DNA of 64,000 bases from assembly GCA_002917075.1 (NCBI GenBank), contig NTMA01000011.1:434001-498000 (forward strand), in the 5' to 3' direction. The position numbers were made by a program, and so were the translations under genes. Shown piece by piece: positions 12,480 through 23,938 of the stretch (the first letter of the stretch is position 1; each line of letters starts with the position of its first letter). The DNA comes from Hawksworthiomyces lignivorus. Its lineage: Eukaryota > Ascomycota > Sordariomycetes > Ophiostomatales > Ophiostomataceae. The notes below the pieces were generated by a model, which worked only from the letters and a program-made list of their open reading frames with translations, ran no database searches and was not told the origin of the DNA.

Positions 12480-14181
12480 TATGTGCTTAAGGAGAGGTAT
12501 GTGTGTGGCAATATTAAAGTTGTATGAAGTTGGCTGGATTTTTTGATTCAAAGCTCGTAATAGAAGGCGCAGCACCTACCATCATGAATCAAGTTCTATT
12601 CTAGGAAACAAAATAAGTAAGAACACCTGGTAACAAGTTCCGCCGGTGTTGCTGTCACAAGCCCAGAAGCGGAGTAGTACAATTATCCGAAACCTCTAGT
12701 TTTGCCGTGACGATTTAATAGTTAGACTAGGCTGCAAAGGATACTCGTGGTCTAATCTTAGAGCCAGATGCCGTAGCTGCAAGATAACAACATCTCTTTT
12801 AGATGGGTACTAAATAGTGGCTCTCTTTACTTTAGTAATTCATTTAAGCAATACCAGGCGGTCACTGTTAACGGACTCTATTGGAAAATATTACTTCGAG
12901 TGTTACCATTGTAATAGCAACCGTTGAAGTACTTCGAAATTAATCTTGTCGTCAGATATATGTTACACCAACTATCAGCGTTCTCATTTACTTCCCCTGT
13001 ACTTTGGAGCCGCTTAAATCCCCCCCCGCGACACGGCAAGGCTATATTGCTTCTAAAATAGGGATATATAGCATACTAAGCTCAGACCCATTCAGCTTTT
13101 ATCCCCTGAAACGAATAACGATCTCACATCCGGTTAAGGAGTACAACTCTAGCAGTATTGCCAGATGATATATATGGCACTTCAAGTAGAGGTATCGTGA
13201 AACTAGAGATGATCAACGTCGTATAATACACTATAGTTTTACCGTAAAACCACGCGAGTGATCTTTCAATAAAAAGGATGAGAACAAGAATGACTGATTT
13301 TAACGTTGAGAATTTTGCTCGAACCAATTATTGGAACATAGCCCGACTATAGGAAGTCTTCCATGTATATGTCGTAGTTGCTCGTCGTATCCAAATTCAT
13401 TCCTTTCAGAGCATCTTACCGGATGGTTCGAGCCATGTGCTAAATCTCGGGGCAGCAGATGCTCCAAGTGCAATGTCTTGTGCAATTGGATGCATGAATT
13501 AAAGCATACCTCCGTGCTCAACACTGATGCCTAGTACCACGAGTAGTAATCCGTCATTACATCGATAAGAATTTGGTCCTTATCAATCTAGACACGCGAC
13601 ATGCGAGCCGTTGTTAATCACGCGATACATTACTCTTTGAACTCCTAATTGCAGATATAATGCCCAACCAGCAGCGAGTGGTAGACAACAACAGAACTTT
13701 TGATCCAAAGACGGAATATTCTACATCAGGTTATTTGGTTTTCATTTACTCATATTGATCTATTTACCATTATTGAGCTTACTAGTCCTTTAAACAATAT
13801 GCTTAAAGTCTCCCTCGTCCATTTTGCTTCAAGTTTGTTAATTCTCGAAATTGATCTTGGGCTGGTTCAGACACTCTTAATCTTCGGAAGATTTATACAA
13901 ACAGCTCATATTCAGCTAGTTGCAGGGGGGATATTTCAGAACGAAGATTTGTCAGATTTTGTTTACGGAAAAATGTGGATGGTAAACCGCGGCTCATTTT
14001 AAGTACTGGACTTCAGTGTCGGTCTCCACATAGTTGGACTGGCCGTAAACGGAGAGAAGTTTATCCTATTAAAGGCGATACCACCACCAGGCGGCCATGT
14101 CCTGCTTGGGATTTCTCTCGCTTTGAAAAGTAAATAACACAAAAACCTAAATTATAATTCCATAAAACTGTCTTCTTCAAC
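12480..14181. promoter_or_regulatory. Divergent intergenic region between aldolase and CMD-like gene
   Basis: About 1.7 kb with no supported gene. Short frames around 13124-13534 and 13700-14002 have no motif and are interrupted elsewhere. The region must contain both promoters. A C-run (about 13020-13027) and AT-rich patches are present; nothing else was recognised. Confidence 0.4.
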
Positions 14182-14854
14182 ATGACAAGTCGGCTGGGCT
14201 TGCTGACTCCTTCGGAACTCGATGCTGAAGCTAAAGAGTTCTACGATACGATCATACAATACCTCTGTGCAAAATACAGTGATGGGTATGTAGTCAAAAG
14301 TTTGGCAATTGTTCGTCTTATTTTATGATTCTCGCTTGTGACTTATTGTTCAATTTCTTGTTGCAAATAGACGACCGCCGCGCAGAAACGTCCGCGAGGA
14401 TGGAGCTCTCCTGGGGCCATTTGGTGTCCACCTGCATACACCGGCTGTAGGCCAGCACTTTCATGGATTAGGTTCTGAGGTAGAGAAGATACCAGGTTTC
14501 AACCAGCGGAGCCGCGAAATCTCCATCCTCACAACTGCTTCAAAATATCAAGCCGCCTACGCAGTCAATGCGCATCTCACCATCTCGCAGGCAGCTGGCC
14601 TCACCCGGGAGGAGATCGACACCCTCCTCAAAGCTAAGGTGCCAGAACACTTCAGCGACGATGATAAACTGGTGCAGAGTGCCGCATACGAGTTGGTATA
14701 TGGCTCAGGCCCTCTGTCTGAAGAGAAGTGGAAGAAGCTCATCCAGCGCTTCTCACTTAGCGGAGTCAAGCACTTTGTGCATTTAATAGGTTTTTATTCA
14801 TATTTGATGACGGTTCTCAATGGCTTCGACGCTAAACTGCCAGAGGTCGAGTAA
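14182..14854 (+). CDS. Carboxymuconolactone decarboxylase-like protein
   Basis: About 200 aa in two exons. The first encodes MTSRLGLLTPSELDAEAKEFY and is spliced near 14286 to RPPRRNVREDG. The middle, SREISILTTASKYQAAYAVNAH followed by AGLTREEIDTLL, matches the conserved helix of the carboxymuconolactone decarboxylase (CMD)/AhpD superfamily. The Cys-x-x-Cys pair of the AhpD peroxidase branch is absent, so a peroxidase role is unlikely and a lyase, isomerase or decarboxylase-type role is more plausible. No signal peptide or membrane segment is seen. Lying between the aldolase and the second dioxygenase, it probably acts on a ring-opened or lactone intermediate, though that is an inference from family and position. 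Confidence 0.78.
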
Positions 14855-16171
14855 ATTGCCTTTAAGCTATATAAATAAATTACCCGTGCCTACAACAATT
14901 CCAAGGAATCTGAATTGTCTTGTTCATTAGAAGTGACTATAAGTGGCTAGCTCATTCTCGCCTTAGATGTATTTGACTTAATCTACTCGGAGGTAGTTGT
15001 CGTCGAGCTCTGAGAAGAGTGCATGATATCATCGAAAAGTGATAAGGCCCAGGTGAAATACATTAATCTCCAAGAGTCCAGTCTTATTTCCAACGGAAGT
15101 GCCAGTTTAATTATCATAGCGTATACTGATGACTACCTCATGATAATATCTGCCACTAGTAATCATATTCAGGTATCGATCTCAGATAGTGTTTCAAATG
15201 CTCATAAATGAAGTATTTTTTATTTTTTTATTTCCTGTTATAAAAGACCTGTAAGCGGAAGTATCACGGCTGCTCAGCACATGCTAACTCGTTTTCCGTA
15301 AAACCGTGTTACGTAGAATGTTTGTAACTGAGAATGGCTAGTAATACACAATCATCAAAAATAACCACCGATTAGCCCGAAGTGTATGTAAATTTCGTAG
15401 CTCGTAGAAGTTTGAGCTGAATAATGCCGCGTAAGTTCTTTCGCCGTTTGTTAGAATATTTTGTGAAGAAATTAGATGTACGCTGTACAAACATCTACAT
15501 TATAAAGCTAGAGTAACTTTGGGTCATTCCATCTTGTCTGAATTGAGTCTGTGGCTCTTGCGACTCCCGGGCAAATATTGTACTACTCTCTTGCCGAAGT
15601 ACTTCTGGTGTCCTGTAATGAATGGAGTTTTTTATTCGTTTTGAGGATGCAGTGAAGTGGGTTGCTTTTGTTTTTAGCTGTGTGGGAGATTTTCCGAGAA
15701 GAAACACCGAATTCATCCTAAACCCGCTAGCTTTCGGTAAAACTGGCACTCTCCGGTTTATAATTCTCCGACTGCACTCCGCACTCCGCACCCCACCAGT
15801 TTCAAGCCCTGGAATTCTCTTGTAGTTGTTGAGGTCATGATGAACTCCTAGAAATGGTTTGCCATACTTTCTGATCCTAGGGCAAAATAGTGCACATCGT
15901 AGATCGTAAGTAAGGCTAATAGACAACGCTGTAGTCGCTAGCACCGGCGTGGGAGTAGGCAGTATATCGTACGACAGTCATCAGCAAGGGAATCCTCGTT
16001 GCCGGGGAGTTCGGATGTCAACGAAATAAAAGAATAATGTAGCTTCATGTGAAACCTCGTTTCCTGACTTCTTAACTTCTCTATTTAAGATTGTCCAGAC
16101 ATCGCCAGCAAAAACTCTGAATTCGACAAGCACCTCCAACAGAAAATTTAAAGACACATCATTTCGAAAGC
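14855..16171. other. Intergenic sequence
   Basis: About 1.3 kb without a supported gene. A 149-codon minus frame at 15495-15944 shows no motif or intron signals consistent with a gene, so I do not call it. The right end is the promoter of the second PhyH gene. Confidence 0.4.
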
Positions 16172-17540
16172 ATGGCTACGGAGACCATTTCTCTTACTAT
16201 CCCGGCTCTGAACGGTGCAGACACTGAAGAACCACGTTATGTATATTTCTTCTTCCGTTTACAGTATAGTTTCTATGGCGTAGTCTCCTTAGCTACTGAC
16301 TTCAGTTCTCAAAGTCGTCTGAATGGCTGAACGAATTCCACACCAGAGGGTGGACAGTCGTCAGGAGTACCATTCCCAAAGAGAGAGCTCTTGCGTATGC
16401 TGAGAAGGGATACGAATGGCTGGAAAGCTGGGGTCTTGGCTTCGATCGTTATGATCCAAAAACACATAAAGTTCAACACTTACCATGGCACACGCGCGGC
16501 GGCCTTTATGTTCGGTAAGTCTGTTGTGCTCTGCGATGATGTAGTTGCTTCAATATGCTGAAAATTTTGCTTCAGGTATGGTTTGGGCCATGAACAGTTT
16601 GTATGGGACTTGAAGTCCGAGCCGAACCTGGTTGACAAGTTTGAGAAAATCTGGGGAACAAGTGAATTACTCGTCTCATATGGTGCGTCTGACCTGCATC
16701 TCTGATTGGGATAGATTGGAGTCGCAAAGAAGGAGAAAAAAACAAACAGAAAAAAAAAAATTAACATAGTTTATTTAGATGGCTTGAATCTCTCTGTCCC
16801 TGATCCAGATCTTCCCAAAACTGATGTCATCTTTGCTCCTTGGTACCATGTCGACCAATCCCCTCTACGAACTAACTTCGACTGCGCCCAGGGGATTCTA
16901 AACCTGCTGCCAAATGGCCCAGAAGACGGAGGCCTGATGGTTCTTGATGGATCTAACAAATTTTATACTGAGCTCTGGGAGCATTTTGACCATAAGAAGC
17001 CTGCTGCCGGATGGAATACCTGGGCTCAGCAGTTTATTGATGCCGAGATGTGCGAATGGCTTGAGTCAAAGGGATGCAAGTGGGTGAAAGTTTGCGCAGA
17101 GCCGGGCGATCTTATGCTCTGGGATTCAGTAAGCATACTTCACTGATATCTGTGCTATGGACGATAGAAGTGTGTCATTCATAAACAGCTGACACGTCGT
17201 AATAGAGAACTGTCCATTATGGCACTCCACCGAGGTCCAAAAACCCCCGTTTTGCTGCGTGTAAGTTGACTGGGTACTTTCACATGAGCACAAGGCAGTG
17301 TCTAACGTGGATTCACCAGATGTCTGTTACAAGCCCGCATCTATGGTGCCAGACAAAGCTTTGCTGCGTCAATGCTTCGAGAACAAGGAGGGGACAACGC
17401 ATGACCCTGCTGCTCCCCGCATCAAACCACGTCTTCCGCCTGAGGACCATCCCTCGTTTGCGGAAGCGGCGAAGCGGCCTATCCAGAAACCCGTCTTGTC
17501 GGAGCGAGCTAAACAGCTTGCAGGATTGGCTCCTTACTGA
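16172..17540 (+). CDS. Phytanoyl-CoA dioxygenase (PhyH) family Fe(II)/2-oxoglutarate oxygenase, copy 2
   Basis: A paralogue of the gene at 9987. It starts MATETISLTIPALNG at 16172, with an intron near 16240-16307, and later exons carry GWTVVRSTIPKERALAY, YGLGHEQFVW, DGLNLSVP, RTVHYGTPP and CYKPASM. The H-x-D of YHVDQSP and the distal His of RTVHYG are conserved, as is NPRF. Compared by eye, the central exon is roughly 70 % identical to copy 1, while the first 40 residues are divergent. Intron positions in the second half match copy 1, so the pair arose by duplication of an intron-containing gene. Both catalytic triads are intact, suggesting retained but possibly distinct activities, for example successive steps or different substrates. 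Confidence 0.85.
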
Positions 17541-18238
17541 GAGGATCAAAAACGTCTCTATGATCACCAGAGTAAGACTGGCCGTTGAATAACTGTCGTT
17601 GAAGAGGGCAGACCCATCAATACTTCTAGAAATTGACCCAGTAAAGTTGCAATAAAAATTGGGATCTCCTTGAGGAAGAAAAAAGCGAAAAACAAGTTTC
17701 AGGGTGCAAGGTTGAGAGATAGGACGGCTAGAGATATAAAGGAGGCATGCACATTAAATAGTAGTAGTACCCAAAAGTGTAAATGAAGAGTGAGAAGAGT
17801 GAGGACGTTGAACGCAATAGAGATATGCCAGACAACCTGCAAAGTCGAATACCCCTCTTTCAGCCGATGTGTCTCCAAGCGTACTCAATATCTCATGCTA
17901 ACCGACACCGATTGCAATCCTCATTTATTTTTTGGTCCTTGTGATAAGTCCTTTTCCAAAAGCAGACAAGTATGGGGAGAACAAGTTGGGGAAGTCATTC
18001 TACTCCGTACAGCTCCACAGTAACCCCGCACGCTGCCGGTAAGTTATCTCCCAGCTTCAAATCCCAAATCCCTTATTTGTTTAGGTCTCCCCTATTGTTA
18101 GTTCTTTCACCTAGAGCAAATCCTGCTGCACTATAGGAAACTGACGACATTTCCCTTTCCCAACCTATCCTCGAGTGAATTTGCCTTCCTTTCTTTTTCC
18201 CACGTCATCACTCAGCCTAGTCTCTTGTCTTCAATATC
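17541..18238. promoter_or_regulatory. Intergenic region upstream of the Zn2Cys6 regulator
   Basis: About 700 bp containing the second PhyH gene's 3' flank and the regulator's promoter. Pyrimidine-rich stretches lie just before the start codon at 18239, as is common in fungal promoters. No gene is supported. Confidence 0.4.
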
Positions 18239-21004
18239 ATGTCGCCCATGGCACCCGTGTCAAAGGGACCAAAAAACAAGCGAAGCTCCGTAAGATGATT
18301 TTCTGGGATCATTTGCCATTCTCCCAAAGCACATGACAGAAGAGGCTTCTTACTAATATAATCCTACAGCGCGCGTGTGACCGTTGTTACCGGAGAGCTT
18401 GCAAAGTACGGTATTTGTATATCGCGGACTTTGTTGCTCTTCTCTCGTCTATCTCCTGTGCTTTGAACTATTTGTTTGAGACTCTGACATTATATCCTTG
18501 CTCCAACTAGTGCTCTCCAGGAATCGAAGGGACCGCCTGTGCTCGGTGCATAGAGAGAGGATTGGCTTGCACGTACAACCGACAGGTTAAACGCCGAGGG
18601 GTTCGTATTATGTTCTATGTTCTTGGCTTTGTTTTTATTGTCTTATGAAGGCTTTGGGCTCACTTTGCTATTGGCAGCCACAATCTTTACGAGCAAGAGC
18701 AGCAGCTGAAGCCCAGTCCAGCATAGTCGTGGAGACTCCCCTCCCGGAGCCATCGTTGGTTGTATCATGCAGTCCACCGAGTGCTGTTAGTGAAACGGCT
18801 CCTGGGGTCCTTTCTGCGACGCTCCAGCTCTGCTCGTCCTACGATGAGAGTATCATTGCGCCTGAGCTTGTTGAGCGGCTTACCCGCGACTTTTACCACG
18901 CATCTTATCCCACGTATGTAATAAAGTACCCTCGTCACTTTTGCCTTCGAGATTGCCATCTTTGCACTAACCATCATAAAGACGGCCCTATTTCCACTGG
19001 CCAACCTTCCAGGCCCAGATCCAGGATCAGGTCTACCGATCCGACTGGGGCATCTTCATTGTCACAATGGCTGTCTGTGCCGTTAGCGCAGCAAGGCTAG
19101 CTAATGGTTTGACCATGTCTTCCGATCAAATCCTGGACAAGTCCGAGGCTGAAGCCATCTCGTCGCGCTGCTACGAGGCTGCTGTCAAAAGCCTCCCGAA
19201 GGACATTACGACCGCAATAGACTATTTCCAGATGATGAAAGCGAGCGCGATTCTTGCTTCGACCTGTTTGCAGAATAGTGACCTGAAAAGAACGCTTGCA
19301 CACCTCGGGGACTACGTTTCATTGTCTGTCCTCAACGGCTTCTACAACGAGTCTAACTGGCCCGCTCACCTGACAGAGATACAGAAGCAGGAAAGGCGCC
19401 GGCTCGTAAGTGCAAATTTCTCTGTCGTTTCAGTCAAAATACATGGTATCGGCGGAAATCGTTATCCGACTAGCCGCTGACTTCATATCTGCCAGTTTTG
19501 GGGCGTGTACCAGCTGGAACAATATGTGTCTAACGACTTTGGTTTGGTATCGCGTCAGCGGGAAGCGCAGGCCACAGTGCTCTACCCTGCTGAGGTATTT
19601 TGCGACGAGGATATAACTGATTCCTCGGTCCACTTGCGTCCTGATCGCGTGTCTTTCCTTCGCGGCTGGAACTTTTGTACCGACCTCTACCGCCTACTCG
19701 AGAACATCAACAGTACAGCACGAGCGCGGCAGCGCATCTCCAGTGAAGACCCAGACGGTTCCATCCACTCATTTTTAACCCGCTTTGCACCTCCAAAAAA
19801 CTTTGCGCCTGACAGTTTGCACTTCATCGGCAAACTGTATACGGATCTGCCGCCGGAGCTCAAGCAAGTTAAAGCGATGACGGAAAATCCACAGTCTGAC
19901 CGCTACGGTATCATAGGTGCGTTTTAATTCTACTACTAAGAGACTTATGCCGCTATTGAACTCCCAGCTGATTGCTGCGCAGCCTGCAACATTCTTGTCA
20001 CAACCCAGATTCTGAAAATGCTTCTCGTTGGTACCGGCGAGTCGAGTGTCCACCAGCGGTGTGCGATAGCCAGCGAGTTGCTGGACGAGTTGAGCAGCGT
20101 TCCTTTGGCGTTCTTTCACGCTACAAGCATGTCATCGGTGAGTCTTCCGTACGCGAACTTAGAATTTCTGATCTGAAGTCTCCTATTAACATTAGTAGTT
20201 GCGCCATCTCGCTCATGTGGGCCACATGTTGGCGGGCGTTATTCAGGGTCCACTTTCAGCGTGGACATACCTCCAAGTCCGGAGCATCCTCCGTGTTCTG
20301 GCCGATTTTCTAGAGAAGATCGAATCAGCTCGATCTTCTGCTCCGCACCTGTCTCTCAAGCTTCGCATGCAGATCGACAGGATCGATCAGTGTATGAGAA
20401 AGGCCAATCAGCAGACTCAGGAACCTGGACTGCGATCCGTGGGGCAGACTCTGCTGCTCAGCTGGCAGCAAACGTCGGAATTTCCCAACAAAATAAATGT
20501 AAGCTATGCTAGCCACATACTTCTGAACTTCTGATTTCACTTCAGAAACTTGTCAGCTGACGGAATCGCAAGACAATGCAGCAAAATTCTCCCCCTCCAT
20601 CTGTAGTATCTGCGGCTCAACCTCCAGATTTCGGTGATCCCCATTCATTCGATTCTATACAGCAACAGCAGCAGCAGCAGCAGCAGCAACACCATGTGCC
20701 TTCTACACTACGTTCTGATCCAAGGAATACAGGTGATATTTCTCAAGAACAACATGAATTCCGCGACTCCACTCTCGACTTCATGCTGCAGGCCGACAAC
20801 TCTACGTTCTCTCTGGACCCACTAGAAAATTGGCCTTTGTCACTTGGAGAGCCAGGGTCTTTTGACGGCCTGGATGTGTATCCTTCAATCAACGCAACTC
20901 GGAATCTCCAAGCGGGGGGGCGGCTTACATCAACACCGTCAGAATCTACACTGAACAGACACATAAGAAGTAGTAGCCCCGTTACTATCAGTGCCTGTCA
21001 CTAG
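18239..21004 (+). CDS. Zn2Cys6 transcription factor with fungal-specific regulatory domain
   Basis: Probable pathway-specific regulator of the cluster, about 700 aa in nine or so exons. It starts MSPMAPVSKG at 18239. The zinc cluster is split over small exons: RACDRCYRRACKC, then SPGIEGTACARCIERGLACTY, which fits the C-x2-C-x6-C ... C-x2-C-x6-C pattern; an extra Cys lies in the first half. A basic linker VKRRG follows. The fungal-specific domain starts with YPTRPYFHWPTFQ (restored across the intron at about 18914) and continues with SDWGIFIVTMAVCAV and RRRLFWGVYQLEQYV. A polyglutamine run is encoded at 20660-20691, and the acidic, Ser-rich C-terminus may activate transcription. Reading past 20500 needs an intron ending at about 20572. 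It sits at the centre of the twelve genes, which supports a local regulatory role. Confidence 0.85.
20660..20691 (+). repeat. CAG trinucleotide repeat coding polyglutamine
   Basis: Near-perfect CAG/CAA run inside the last exon of the Zn2Cys6 gene. It encodes about ten glutamines and is a likely site of length variation between strains. Confidence 0.9.
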
Positions 21005-21667
21005 ATAGATCACCTCCGTAAGCCACACAGACGCTGGCTGAGGAGTGAGGAGATAGATGGTAGACGAGGATCATAAATTAAACCCATGTTCTTAAGACAA
21101 AGAATATGGTATTCTACAGATACTTGCCGTTCTTGATTAATAGAAATAATTTCGTGTTGGACCTCTACAAGGCCTCTATGGATGCATATTTTGTGATGTA
21201 ATTTACCGTGCAGGCGTAGAAACCAGCCTCCAGAGTAACGGTGGACCGGTCCTTACAAGCCAGACCCGACTTTTGAACCGCCCGGTTTTGCCGCCTCTGA
21301 AAGGTTCCCCACATCCCTGTTCACCTCGCGTCAGTTTCTCCGGTATAGGTTAAATTCGCTCCGGTTTTTCTCCATATTTACCTCGTGCTAGAAGAGAACG
21401 CCGAGAGCATTTCCGCAATTAACTTCAGAAATCGGGCCTTAGGTAAGGCTCAAGAGCGTTTCAACAGCAGCGAAAGACCCAATTAATTTAGTAACGACCC
21501 TATAATAACACCATAAAATCACTGACATCCAACATATCATACCTATACAGCAAGCACACAGCACCGTGGCTCTGAGCCAGTTTTAGTGACATAAAACAAG
21601 TTTTATAGATAATCCCTAAATTTGATACTTCCACCTTCAGTCGACGCAGAGAGCGCTATCCTTCAAA
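21005..21667. promoter_or_regulatory. Intergenic region upstream of SDR 1
   Basis: About 660 bp without a gene. The motif ctccggt occurs twice at about 21338-21364 (ctccggtatag and ctccggttttt); CGG half-sites of this kind are what Zn2Cys6 proteins bind, but spacing alone does not prove an operator. Confidence 0.4.
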
Positions 21668-23547
21668 ATGTCTAGCTTCGAACTCACAGACCTATTCAGC
21701 GTGAAGGGCAAGGTGAATCAGCAACCCTCCATCCCACCATCTCATCAAAGTGCACTGCCATCTTCTCCGTCCATTGAGCTTACGGATGTATAGGTTGTCC
21801 TCATAACTGGCGGTGGCTCGGGTCTCGGCAAGGGTGAGCCAACCCCATATGTGTCTTAATTGGCATTGTTGACCATTTTTCATTCCCTCACGCTGACAAT
21901 GATAAATGAATACAGCTATTGCTCAAGGCTTCTACACCAATGGCGCTAAAGTGTTTATCACTGGGCGCCGGCTAGATGTACTTGAGCGTACGGCCGAGGA
22001 ATTCAAAAAGAGCGAAGCAAAGGCTCCTGGGCAGATTTTCCCGTCGGTATCACCCTCCTAAAGCTTCAGTTTTTCTTCATGCTGTGACTAATCTGAATGA
22101 GTGTAATTAGAGTTCAAGGTGATGTTAGCACTAAGGACAGTTGTGAAACCATCTACAAAAAGATCGCAGAGAAAGAGCAATATGTAAGTTAATTCCACGT
22201 CATTGGGACTAGATACCATTCTTAACACTCGTACCAAGATCGACGTTCTCGTCAACAATGCAGGTGTATCCAAGCAGATCGATTATCCTTCCTGGGATCA
22301 TAATGATGGTGAGCACAAATTATAAAGGTTTTCCTTTTTTGGGCACCAAGACTAACAATCTATGGCGTGAACAGGTGATGCGGTTGAGAAAGCTCTGTGG
22401 CAGGGCGTTGATGAGTCGGTCCTATCACTTTTTCCTTAGCGAGTCATGATGTATATACTAACAAGTACCTACTCTTATAGTGAACACTTCAACTTTACCA
22501 ACTCTAGTAGGTCTTGGGAATATCGCCGTTTTGGCATCCAACCGCACAACACTAACGAGCCGTTCGGTAGTTAACCTAAACGCAATCTATTTCATGACAG
22601 CAGCTTTTATTCCTTTGTTGCGCAAAGCGGAAGACCCCAGCGTCATTGTAATTTCTTCGCTATCTGGCATAACAAATCAGAGGTATAAAACGTGAATTAT
22701 TAAAACTACGAAGAAACGAATGTGGATCTAATGGCCTCCATAGAGCCCTTGGTTCGATTACTTACGCCGTTTCAAAGGCAAGTGTCAAGCACATTCCGAC
22801 CACTCTTAACGGATAATGAATGCTAATGTAATATCTCAGGCTGCTGGTGTGATTTAACCATCACTGTTTCCATTATTCTCTCTGTATTTTATTGCTGACT
22901 TCTATGAAGCCCTCCACCTATCCAAAATCCTGGCCGGCCGCCTTTCACCGTGAGTCATATGGGAAGGATATGAGATGAATGATCTCATATAACTAGCTTC
23001 AAATGTCTAATTTGCGCCGTTACTAATGTCGCAACGCAGGCTAAATATTCGAGTAAATTGTGTTCTCCCCGGCGTCTTTCCATCTGAAATGACCACCACA
23101 GACATGACGAATGACGAATCAAGCGTCAACGACCTCGTACGCAAGGCGGCAAAGAGATGTCCTGCTGGTAAGTCTGTCTAAAGCAACTCTAGAAAATATC
23201 TTTTTCTACTAGAGTCCAATAATTCTCATTGTTATCTTTCTAATCTATTTATTTGCTTTGGCCATTGCACAAAATTAGCTTACTCATCGCTAATAATATG
23301 AATGACAGGCCGTGCCGGAAAGCCTACAGACATCGCAGGCCCGTGTATTATGTTGAGCTCTAAAGCTGGAAACTATATGAATGGCGGATATATCATGGTC
23401 GATGGTGGCCGCTCTATGGTAAGTTACACTCGTTTGATAAGGAAACGCAACGAGGTCGGATCTTCCAGACTAATTCTTCTTCGTGGCACACAGACTAGTA
23501 GTATTAACGATGGCCTCCGGATGCCGGAAGACACGTATGTCAACTAA
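21668..23547 (+). CDS. Short-chain dehydrogenase/reductase (SDR) 1
   Basis: A classical NAD(P)-dependent SDR of about 300 aa, unusually intron-rich with roughly ten introns. It starts MSSFELTDLFSVKGK at 21668. The cofactor motif TGGGSGLGK follows the first intron; NNAGVS near 22255 stabilises the Rossmann core; a Ser-rich strand VIVISSLSG and the active-site pair Tyr-x3-Lys in SITYAVSK are present; NCVLPGVFPSEM and GGYIMVDGG close the fold. Splicing at about 22508-22572 restores FTNS-INLNAIYFM, the usual helix, so the gene looks intact. The family includes reductases and dehydrogenases of sugars, polyols and many secondary metabolites; the substrate is not readable. Its 3' end converges on the transketolase gene. 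Confidence 0.82.
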
Positions 23548-23938
23548 ATAGCATTATAAGCGTGGATAGATGATAAAAAGTTTCCGTTTTTTCTTTTTTA
23601 AAAATGCAATTATGAAATCAGAATTAGTTGATGGTCATCTTGATCTTTCTCTAGATTATGATTGCCGTTAATGACATCACTTATATTTTTCGTAAATAAA
23701 TTATTAGAAACTACCAGGAAGTTTTAAGTACTTTGCTTGTCAAGAATTTCTCCAAATATGCGTTTTTATTTCGCAACTCATTTTTTTCAACAAAAAAAAA
23801 ACCTAAGCTGTCTCCAAGCTTCACGGGCATATATCTACCTTTCTTTCACAAACGCGTGAAGATCTAGGAGTCTCAGTGAATTTTGTCTTACGATTCTGAC
23901 AAATCTATGGGCATAACTTTCACTGCATTACCAGTAAT
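23548..23938. other. Convergent intergenic region
   Basis: About 390 bp between the 3' ends of SDR 1 and the transketolase gene, AT-rich with several T and A runs. It should hold both transcription ends; no gene is seen. Confidence 0.45.

Noticed and set aside
15495..15944. 149-codon minus frame in the gap between CMD-like and PhyH genes
   Set aside because: No conserved motif, no supporting intron or promoter signs, composition like the flanking intergenic DNA.
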